DNA from: Dactylis glomerata
Lineage: Eukaryota; Streptophyta; Magnoliopsida; Poales; Poaceae
Assembly: GCA_007115705.1 (NCBI GenBank)
Contig: QXEO01000234.1
Span: forward strand, 2,585,375 to 2,649,374
Length of the DNA: 64,000 bases
Direction: 5' to 3'
In this document: positions 56,027 to 64,000 of the stretch, piece by piece
Position numbering within the stretch: the first letter of the stretch is position 1
Layout of the letters: each line of letters begins with the position of its first letter
The notes under the pieces: generated by a model
What the model was told of the DNA's origin: nothing
Seen by the model: only the letters and a program-made list of their open reading frames with translations
The model's database searches: none
Program-made: the position numbers and the translations under genes

Positions 56027-56089
56027 GATGAATGGATTGCAGCGGACAATATGAATTCCAAGTGAACTTACAAATAAAGCTATTCTCCC

Positions 56090-57524
56090 TGATGTCTACG
56101 CACGCTTCTATCCTTGTAGACAGTGTTGGGCCTCCAAGTGCAGAGGTTTGTAGAACAGCAGCAAGTTTCCCTTAAGTGGATCACCCAAGGTTTATCGAAC
56201 TCAGGGAGGAAGAGGTCAAAGCTATCCCTCCCAAACAACCCTGCAATTACGATACAGAAAGTCTCTTGTGTCCCCAACACACCCAATACACTTGTCAGAT
56301 ATATAGGTGCACTAGTTTGGCGAAGAGATTGTGAAATACAAGTAGTAGTGATGATTATGAGTAGTAAAGGTAATCTGAAATAAATATCGCTGCAAGCAAA
56401 CATGTAAAAAAACTGAAAGGAAACGGTGTGCAATGCTTGGAAACAAAGCCTAGGGATCATACTTTCACTAGTGGACACACTCCCAACAAATATAACATAA
56501 TTGAACCAATAGATACTATCATCAATATGCAACTCAAAACAATTCTCCAATGGAAAACGAACACTAATCATGCGTAGGGCTACGAAGCACTCCTCAAAGT
56601 CCGTATGTACCCAAACTAGATTGTCCCACACTATCACCATGAACGCACTAGATGGTTCCAACAAGCACCAACAATTCATAGAGACATTAACCAAAAAGAT
56701 ACACATGATGCGCACACTAGTCACCTTCACACCATGATACAAGGTATCTCCGGAGATTACAAATAATAAGCACGGGAGTAGCATAATATCTGAATAATAA
56801 CATCTACCAATTCAACTAGATACAAAGCTCACGATCACATAAACATCACATCATGGGAGAGAGAGGTGAACCACATAGCTACCGGTAGAGCCCTCAGCCC
56901 CGGGGGAGAACTACTCCCTCCTCATCATAGGAGACAACAAGGTTGATGGAGATGGCGGTGAGGTCGATAGAGACGGCGGAGACGGTGATGGAGACCGATG
57001 GAGATGGCTCCGGGGGCACTTCCCCGTCCAGGCAGGGTGCTAGAATAGAGACTTCTGTCCCCCGAAATTCGTCGGCGGCGGCGGCGGAGCTGCGGAACTC
57101 TTTCTGGAAATTTGCCGATTCTCCTAGGGTTTTCCGTCGGGAGGCTACTTATAGGTGAAGGGGCGTCTTCAGGAGGCGACCAGGGGGGTCTCACCATAGG
57201 GGGGCGCGGCCAGGGGCTGGGCCGCGCCCCCTCATGGTGAGGCTGGCCCCTGGCCCCCCTCCGGCTCTCTTTCGGTCCTGGGTCCTCTTCCGGGAAAAAT
57301 AAGACTTCTGGAACTTGTTTCGTCCAATTCCGAGAATATTTCCTGTGTAGCATTTCTAAAATACAAAAACAACAGAAAATAGGGAACTGGCACTGTGGCA
57401 TCTTGTTAGTAGGTTAGTTCCAGAAATCGCATAAAAATGCCACAAAGTGTAACTAAACACAAGGCAAATGGTGTAAAAACAAGCATGGAGCATCAAAAAT
57501 TATATATACGTTTGAGACGTATCA
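56090..57524 (-). repeat. 3' LTR of E (1,435 bp)
   Basis: Reversed, it begins TGATACGTCTCAAACG and ends GCGTAGACATCA. It is co-linear with solo LTR M. The U3 is shared with I, A, B, H and F, while the part after the TATA region is not. Confidence 0.9.
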
Positions 57525-57538
57525 GCATCCCCAAGCTT
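57525..57538 (-). promoter_or_regulatory. Polypurine tract of E
   Basis: Reversed, AAGCTTGGGGATGC abuts the LTR. The same 14-mer recurs at 59447-59460 and 59501-59514. Confidence 0.85.
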
Positions 57539-60169
57539 AACTCCTACTCGTCCTCGAGTAGGTAAGTGATAACAAAAGAATAATTTTTGAGGTGACATGC
57601 ACCATCACAATCTTGAACATCAACGTAAGCATTGAGTGCTGAGATCAAAGAACTTAAAACATGGGCATGAAAGACATAATCTTGATAATAGAAACTTAGC
57701 AACCATGTTATAGCATGAAAAGAAACACAAAGGAAAGGTCATGAAAATGAAACAATGAAAGTCACGTGTGTGTTTCAACCATATGGAAAAACATAGCAAA
57801 TGGTTTTCAGCTTATCCCTCATGGAGTAGCAAAACATAAATGCATAGGACACCTTCAAGTTTAAGAGGCCAACTAGATACAAATAATTTAAGAACAAGTG
57901 AAACCAACATCATGAATCAATCAATGAAAACTTTGGGACAATGCACATTATACTCAGAATGACAAGTATGCTCTCTTAGACGGTGCATAAAGGTAGAAGG
58001 TGGTGACTCAACCTAAAAAGTAAAAGAAAGGCCCTTCGCGGAGGGAAGCAGTGATTAAACATGTGCTAGAGTTTTTCATTTGTAAAACAGAGATAAAAAT
58101 TGGGTTTTGAGAGGTGGTTGTTTCATGTCAACGACTGGCAATGGGGTCTTGCTATCTTCCATAATAAACAAGTGAGAGCGGTTCCGAGTTCTTTGAAAAT
58201 TTGGCACATTGGTGCTCTTTTATAAAGCTTTGGCACTCCTCCCCACCTTTTTTCCTTTCTCAAATCATGGCTAACCGATTCCATCGGGTGCCCACCAACT
58301 TTCACATACCATGGAGGAGTGCCTTTTTTCTTTCTTTTTAAAATTAGATTACAATGGTCTGACCAGCTGCCTTGCAAAATTAATGACGAGCAGATGAAGC
58401 TGCCTAGTCGAGGGGTACTCAATTTAATATGGAAGATAGCAATTCCGACCACTACGTCCCCATGAGCTAAAAACAGTGGCACAAAATGAGAAGTAGTTGA
58501 AAGTTTTGAAAGGTAGCACATGAAAATTTACTTGGAATGGCTTTGAAATACCATGCATAGGAATTTATAGTGGACACAATGGCAAACTTGGGTTTTAGGA
58601 GTTGGATGCACGAGTAGAGCTCATACTCAGTACAAAATGAGGGCTAGCAAAAGACTAGGAGCGACCAACTAAGAGAGCAATAACGGCCATAATCATGCAA
58701 AGCGACAAAGCAACATTAAAAGAAGCATAAGATGGCATCAAAAGTCAAAAACTAAATGATCATAGAGGCTTATGGTGACTTTGTATGAGTCTAACATGTG
58801 TGAGCATGCGCCAAGTCAACCCAAATAAAGCATCAAAGGAGAAAACCAAAATAATGCTTCCAAATAATTAAAACAACGCATGATTTTTTCCAAGACTCAA
58901 TAAGCAATCTCAGTCATTTGAGACAAGTCATGCTACAGAAAAACCACTAAGCATACTATCAAAACGACATCAAGCACGACATGAAAAAGTCTAAGCCGCA
59001 GTCTACACAAGCTCCTTTTTTGTACCACTTTTTTGCATAAAAATGTTTTCTCTTTTCCAACACCATTCAAACCTTTTCGAAACAACTATTTTGATGAAAA
59101 CAAACATAGACCAGGGGTCCAAATACACCTTGATGCAAAGATAAAAGAAGATCTGAACAAAAATCAAGGCGAAAAATAAAAGCTAAACGGAGTAGCAGAA
59201 AAAGAGAACACTCGTTGAACGATAAGAGTGAAAAATAGAGTGTTCTTGGCAAATGAAGAACGAAGCAAGTCTCTCTCCAAAAACATGATGTGATCCAAAC
59301 ATTTATTGCAGCAAACAAAGCAAAAGAAAACTGAAAACAAACAAAACTGAAGCTCCAAGAAAAACGCATAGTGCATGAAGCAATAAAAATATAGTGTTTT
59401 GAAAGGTGACCTGATTTTTGCCGATGAAGAAAGTGGTGCCTCGGGGGCATCCCCAAGCTTTGATGCTTGTACTTCTTGGGTATTTCTTGGGGTGGCATGG
59501 GCATCCCCAAGCTTGAGCTTTTGTTCATTCTTCATCTCATCTCATCATTCTCCAATCCCTACACTTGAAAACTTCCTTCATACAAAACTTAACACAATTC
59601 TATTAGCAATATTAGCATAAACATAATAATGAATCAACCCTTTTTGCTTCATGTTTCAACCCAAAACCACCACATATAAAGAATATACTACTGTAGCTAC
59701 TTCCCCAAAAGTTCCGTGATCAAAAGAACTCAAAAAGAAAGCAACAAAGCGGCAAACACAAATATTGGCAGAAATCTGTCAAAATAGAACAGCTGACAAA
59801 GGTCGAATTTTTAGAGGGTTTTCTGTTGCTCAAATAAAAAAGTGTTCAACTAATGAAAGTTTGGATATAACCTGGGGCATATGCACAAGAAATCGCAGGT
59901 CCAAAAGATATACAGAGAATTTTCACGAATTTTTACGGTGCAGCACTGAAATCTGTTTCAGGACAGCAACTTCCCCAAATCTTACCTACCTCACATTAGA
60001 GGTTTCTTTTGGCACAACAAAATAAAAAGGATAAGGAGCGGTTATTACAGTAGTAATAACTTCCAAGACTCAAATAAAAGATAAAGTACTGAAAATAAAC
60101 AATGAGTTATCTCCCAAGAGTGCTTTTCTTTAACGCATTTGAGCTAGGCGCAGTAATTTGCAAAGATGC
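57539..60169 (-). repeat. Non-coding internal tail of E
   Basis: It matches 31164-34102 of B and 1-3266 of I in reverse. It has one copy of the 830-bp segment that is doubled in I. Open frames (58123-58521, 59067-59535) follow the repeat and lack domains. Confidence 0.8.
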
Positions 60170-62632
60170 TCATGTAGGCGCCATAAAAGAGCTTAAGGCA
60201 AAGGCGCTATATAAGAACATGAAGCAAGAGAGAGCATCAAAAAGAAAATATGAAACACATTTAAATCTAAACCACTTCCTATGAAAAATAGTCTTGTAAA
60301 GAGACAAGTCTTGAAAGCGCAAAGCAAAAAGCATAGGAAGGCAAAACAAGTATAACTTCAAGAATTGCAACATAAAGAGGGGAAACTCAATATTGTTGAG
60401 ATCCATCAAACCATGTTTCCCTCTCTCATAATAACTTTCAGTAGCATCATGAATATAACTAACAATATAACTATCACATAAAGCATCCCTATCATGAGCC
60501 ACATGCGTAAAAGAATTAATACTCCCCACATGAACAATCGTAGTAGGAGCAGATTCAACAGAATATTTATTATCATCACCATAATCATCAAAAACAGGAG
60601 GCATATTGTAATCATAACTAATTTTCTCCTCAAAATTAGGTGAACTGAAAATATTATACTCATCATTGTAACCATCATAAACTAGAGGTTTAGTATCATC
60701 ACAAGCTAGAGAACAGCTATTTTGCAAAGCATATTCATCAAACATATCGTCATAAGAAGGAACATGGATAGTACTAATGGTACAACAATTATTAACCTTA
60801 GAATTGGTACCAAAAAGATTTTCAATATCAAAAGTAGAGTGCTTTTCCCAATCATGATCACTAACATAGGTAACAGGCATAGAAACATCATCCCAATCAG
60901 AATTATCATAATCTATACTAGGATCATAATGCTTAGGGGAAGATATCGTGTCCTCTTGCCTTTTACTCCTCTTCTTCTTCTTAATACTCTTCTTACTCTC
61001 TCCTTTAGGAGGGAGAGACTTGAAGGGCATCTTCTCCACATATCCTTTAGGAGGGAAAGGCATCTTCTCCACATAATCTGGTTTACTGACAGAAACAACA
61101 GAAGAAACTTTTGAGGATTCCTCCTCTCTATTAATAAGATAAAAACATCTATCAGTCCTGTCATAGCTTGGCAAAACATCATGTTTTATAAGGTTTTGTA
61201 TGTAAGTATTTGCGAGGCAATCTTTAACACAACAAAGACGACAACCACGAAGGGTGCTCTTAATATCAACATCATTCATGTCTACCAAAGAAATCTTTCT
61301 AGATATCTCTTCACACGCCAAGAACAAAGTGAGCTCATCATGCTGATTGAGAGTAATCTTGTCATCACAATACAAACTTGCGGTACTAGAAGAGTAACTA
61401 TTAGGGCTTGAGCATTGAAAATTAAAATGACCTATGTCATCGCAATGTTTACAAAGAAAATGATAAAGCTTACAAACCTTTTTACCGAGCTCGCCTATAG
61501 CCTTGTACCACATTCGGATTTCTTCATTTGTGTGGTGGACACAATAATCTTCCTTGTTGTGACTTTGTTTACAAGGTCTATGTACTCCACAAAAATTAAC
61601 ATGCTTATAGGAAATAGGACTTTCAGAGGTTCGAGCATGTTTATTGCAATCATCAACAACAATATCACTTTCTATGCAAGTGTCCTTAAAAGGTTCATGA
61701 TACACGTCCCCATCTCCTTTAGGAACATTAATATGAGAAGCAAAGGCTTTAAAACAATCAATCATAATTTGAGGATCAAGACCATACTTAGCACTAGGCT
61801 CTTGAAAATCAGCAGTTTCAGCGAAGGACTTAATGCAATCAAACTCGTAATTCATACCTGATCCTTTACCTTTGTCGCTATCCCAACCTTCAATATTGTT
61901 TTGAATTGTTTCAAGCAGATCCCACTTGGTGTCAACATCCTTGCTTGTGAAAGACCCATCAAAGCATGCATCTAGATAGTCCTTGTAATATCCTGAAAGC
62001 CTTGCATAAAAATTATTAATAACAATATTACGGGGAAGATCATGAATAGGACATTTGTGCATTAGTAACTTCAATCTTCCCCACGCTTGGGCAATGCTTT
62101 CTCCCTCATGCGGATGAAAATTATAAATGTAATTCCTATCTTTATAAGCCTCACTAGAAGGATAGAATTTAGAATAAAAGAGAGGTACAATTTCCTCCCA
62201 ATCAATAGGTCGGCCATCCTTCCGTGTTTTATACAATTCCGTAGCTCTGCCCTTCAGTGATAGAGAAAATAGCTTCCTCTTAACTTGGTTAATTGAAATA
62301 CCTGCACACTGGAACAACTCGCATAATTCATGTATAAAGAGCAAATGATCACCAGGATGGACAACTCCATCTCCTAAATAGCAGTTATCCATAGCACGTT
62401 CAACAATCTTCATAGGTATTTTAAAAGGATGAGGAGCACAAGCATCATTAGAAACATCACATATGGGAGATAAAATATCATGAGAGCAAACTTTCTCCAC
62501 TAAAGCTGGGGAACTAAAAATATCATGCTTAACAAAACTAGCTTCCCCAAGCTTAGACTTTTCTATAGCATTAGCAATAACGGTATTCAAAGCATTCGTA
62601 CTAATAACATTGCTATGCGAAATAAGCTCCAA
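60170..62632 (-). CDS. E Gag-like protein, 820 aa, intact, with zinc knuckle and hydrophobic tail
   Basis: One unbroken frame of 2.46 kb. Residues about 115-235 are a retrotransposon Gag domain (KRKLFSLSLKGRATELYK, FYSKFYPSSEAYKDRNYIYNF, ESIAQAWGRLKLLMHKCP, FYARLSGYYKDYLDACF). Residues about 394-407, CKHCDDIGHFNFQC, form a CX2CX4HX4C zinc knuckle for RNA binding. Residues 560-585 are Lys-rich (KKSIKKKKRSKR), possibly a nuclear signal. Residues 585-740 are acidic and Asp/Tyr/Ser-rich. The last 65 or so residues are strongly hydrophobic (LFCLPMLFALRF, CVSYFLFDALSCFMFLYSAFAL), unlike ordinary Gag, and overlap the start of the non-coding tail. It follows the primer site by about 200 bp and has no protease or pol behind it. 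I infer a Gag for a non-autonomous family; the tail may be real or read-through into tail sequence. Confidence 0.75.
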   Translation of the reverse strand: MELISHSNVISTNALNTVIANAIEKSKLGEASFVKHDIFSSPALVEKVCSHDILSPICDVSNDACAPHPFKIPMKIVERAMDNCYLGDGVVHPGDHLLFIHELCELFQCAGISINQVKRKLFSLSLKGRATELYKTRKDGRPIDWEEIVPLFYSKFYPSSEAYKDRNYIYNFHPHEGESIAQAWGRLKLLMHKCPIHDLPRNIVINNFYARLSGYYKDYLDACFDGSFTSKDVDTKWDLLETIQNNIEGWDSDKGKGSGMNYEFDCIKSFAETADFQEPSAKYGLDPQIMIDCFKAFASHINVPKGDGDVYHEPFKDTCIESDIVVDDCNKHARTSESPISYKHVNFCGVHRPCKQSHNKEDYCVHHTNEEIRMWYKAIGELGKKVCKLYHFLCKHCDDIGHFNFQCSSPNSYSSSTASLYCDDKITLNQHDELTLFLACEEISRKISLVDMNDVDIKSTLRGCRLCCVKDCLANTYIQNLIKHDVLPSYDRTDRCFYLINREEESSKVSSVVSVSKPDYVEKMPFPPKGYVEKMPFKSLPPKGESKKSIKKKKRSKRQEDTISSPKHYDPSIDYDNSDWDDVSMPVTYVSDHDWEKHSTFDIENLFGTNSKVNNCCTISTIHVPSYDDMFDEYALQNSCSLACDDTKPLVYDGYNDEYNIFSSPNFEEKISYDYNMPPVFDDYGDDNKYSVESAPTTIVHVGSINSFTHVAHDRDALCDSYIVSYIHDATESYYERGKHGLMDLNNIEFPLFMLQFLKLYLFCLPMLFALRFQDLSLYKTIFHRKWFRFKCVSYFLFDALSCFMFLYSAFALSSFMAPT

Positions 62633-62830
62633 AGGTTTTTCAATTTTCTCTTCAAATCTAAACTAAGGAAAAAGACCAAAGAACTCTTTACTTTCCATTA
62701 AGCCTAACTAGTGAAAAAAAACAAGAAACAAAAAGATATAATTGCAGAATCTAAAGGAAATAACTTCGAGTACTCACCAGCAACTAAAAGACTTAGTAAC
62801 CAAAGAATGTGAGTACCTTTTACCTTACCT

Positions 62831-62847
62831 CCCTGGCAACGGCGCCA
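62831..62847 (-). other. Primer-binding site of E (tRNA-Asp type)
   Basis: Reversed, TGGCGCCGTTGCCAGGG, near-perfect to the 3' end of plant tRNA-Asp, 10 bp inside the LTR. Confidence 0.9.
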
Positions 62848-62857
62848 GAAAAGAGCT

Positions 62858-63077
62858 TGATGTCTACGCATGCTTCTATCCTTGTAGACAGTGTTGGGCC
62901 TCTAAGTGCAGAGGTTTGTAGAACAGCAGCAAGTTTCCCTTAAGTGGATCACCCAAGGTTTATCGAACTCAGGGAGGAAGAGGTCAAAGCTATCCCTCTC
63001 AAACAACCCTGCAATTATGATACAGAAAGTCTCTTGTGTCCCCAACACACCCAATACACTTGTTAGATGTATAGGTG
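62858..63077 (-). repeat. 5' LTR of E, end part, cut by F
   Basis: On the plus strand it starts TGATGTCTACGCATGC and follows 56090-56309 closely until ATAGGTG, where F begins. The uninterrupted sequence can be read in M and in the other LTR (ATAGGTGCACTAG). Confidence 0.9.
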
Positions 63078-64000
63078 TGATGAAGCCGAGTAAATTACCG
63101 GCCAGTTGGAAAATCCCAAGAGCAAGGTGTGATGAATATAGCAGCAAGCTTTTCCCTCAGTAAGAAACCAAGGTAGTCAATCCAGTAGGAGAAAGCCAAA
63201 CGACTGAAGGTGATGCCCACTAGCTGCGTGATGCTCTAACAAGGGCGCTGTTAACGATTTCTTGTTAGCGCGTCTTCAACCAGTAGCAACGTGGAACCTG
63301 CACACAACACAACCAAATACTTTGTTCCCAACTTACGATGAGGTTGTCAATCTCACCGGTTTGCTTGAAACAAAGGGTATGAACGTATCGAGTGGAAAGT
63401 GATAATAGTATGTGAGTAAAGTAAACAGTGCGAGTAAAGTAAATAGGTGATAGCAATATAAAGGAAATAGGACCGGGGTCCACAGTTCACTAGTGGTGTC
63501 TCTCCATAAGATAAAATAATACATGCTGGGTAAACAAATTACAGTTGGGCAATTGATAGAATAAAGACAACGTGCATATGATGAGAGGATCACTATGAGA
63601 TTTACTCTGGGCATTACAACAAGATACATAGACCGCCATCCAACTGCATCTATGACTAATAATCCACTTGTGGCGAATCAATCCGAGAACTCCACAAGTA
63701 TTAAGTTGTGAACAACAGATAATTGCATTAAGCAAAGTGTGTAATGTAAACAAAGCATATGCCCTCGATCATATGAATGTTGTTTTCCCCCTAGTAGCAA
63801 CAACACATCTACAACCTTAGAGGTTTCTGTCACTCCCCCGGATTAAATAGAGTCATGAACCCACTATCGAGCATAAATACCCCCTCTTGGAGTCACTAGC
63901 AACTACTCGGCCAAGATAGCTACTAACAACGGAGAGCATGCAAGATCATAAACAACATAGAGATAACATAAGATAAATTTCAGTACATCAACTCAAGCAT
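63078..64000 (-). mobile_element. Element F or solo LTR, LTR end part, nested in E
   Basis: It starts TGATGAAGCCG on the plus strand, which reversed is the CTTCATCA end typical of LTR I. It follows the I/A/B/H LTR plan in reverse to the window edge. Target sequence AGGTG (63073-63077). Whether a full element or a solo LTR follows cannot be seen. Confidence 0.85.

Larger units (their letters stand above)
46304..56089 (-). mobile_element. Athila/Sabrina-like Gypsy element D, nested in C, host of O and E
   Basis: Minus orientation. The 3' LTR is 46304-47701, the polypurine tract 47702-47716, then a tail with CACTA element O, an Athila-ORF-like gene, the protease and an intact gag. Element E cuts it at 56090, just upstream of gag, so primer site and 5' LTR lie beyond the window. 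Reverse transcriptase, RNase H and integrase are missing between protease and the Athila-like ORF, as in the non-autonomous Sabrina type. The left target sequence is ATGGC (46299-46303). Confidence 0.8.
56090..63077 (-). mobile_element. Gypsy-like element E, nested in D, host of F
   Basis: Minus orientation. The 3' LTR is 56090-57524, followed by polypurine tract, non-coding tail, an 820-codon gag-like gene, tRNA-Asp primer site and the first 220 bp of the 5' LTR, into which element F is inserted. The target sequence left of E is CTCCC (56085-56089). No protease or pol is present, so E is non-autonomous. Confidence 0.9.

Noticed and set aside
60722..61861. Plus-strand open frames opposite the Gag-like gene of E
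   Set aside because: Ile/Asn/Met-rich shadows of the AT-rich gene; no antisense promoter is seen.

Overview
This window is repeat-dense plant nuclear DNA. It most likely comes from a large-genome pooid grass (wheat, barley, rye, oat or ryegrass relatives). The grounds are LTRs opening TGATACGTCTC with tRNA-Asp type primer sites, a BARE/Angela-like Copia LTR, an Athila/Sabrina-like Gypsy element and a CACTA element. I see no ordinary single-copy host gene, no rRNA or tRNA gene and no CRISPR. Almost every base belongs to a transposon or to something carried or broken by one. For reference I name the elements I, K, M, J, H, A, B, G, C, D, O, E and F.

Layout, left part. The 3' portion of Gypsy element I fills 1-4880. 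A candidate Mutator-like DNA element K spans about 5384-21311. It holds a decayed gene fragment split by solo LTR M (6082-7516), a short repeat-coding ORF split in frame by complete Gypsy element J (8637-18775, TSD GTCAT), and an intact two-exon gene for a tail-anchored coiled-coil protein (19712-20247, minus) below a CCAAT-bearing tandem repeat. J carries gag-pro-RT-RNaseH-IN on the minus strand, all damaged, and one intact plus-strand ORF with its own TATA-like box, encoding a B3-like protein.

Layout, middle. An Athila-like integrase relic (about 21395-21908) abuts a BARE-like Copia LTR (21909-23528), which was hit by solo LTR H (23529-25170, TSD CTCCC). An unassigned AT-rich stretch follows, up to Gypsy element A (from 26345).

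Layout, right part. This is a deep nest. A contains B (28758-36056, TSD GGCGC); one LTR of B holds a 333-bp solo LTR (34569-34901, TSD GGGAG). A also contains G (from 36522). G contains C (from 40710), C contains D (from 46304), D contains CACTA element O (49310-51077, TSD TCC) and E (from 56090), and E contains F (from 63078, running off the window). A-G-C-D-E-F is therefore six levels of LTR elements, whose right halves lie beyond base 64000.

How the parts relate. Most LTR elements here look non-autonomous: C and D show gag and protease but no reverse transcriptase, and E encodes only an 820-residue Gag-like protein. Only J shows a full pol, and its integrase lacks the second catalytic aspartate. 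The most unusual items are the antisense genes of J and C, the gene-bearing element K, the microhomology-patched duplication in I, extra polypurine-tract copies inside I, B and E, and LTRs that share a U3/TATA module but differ downstream.
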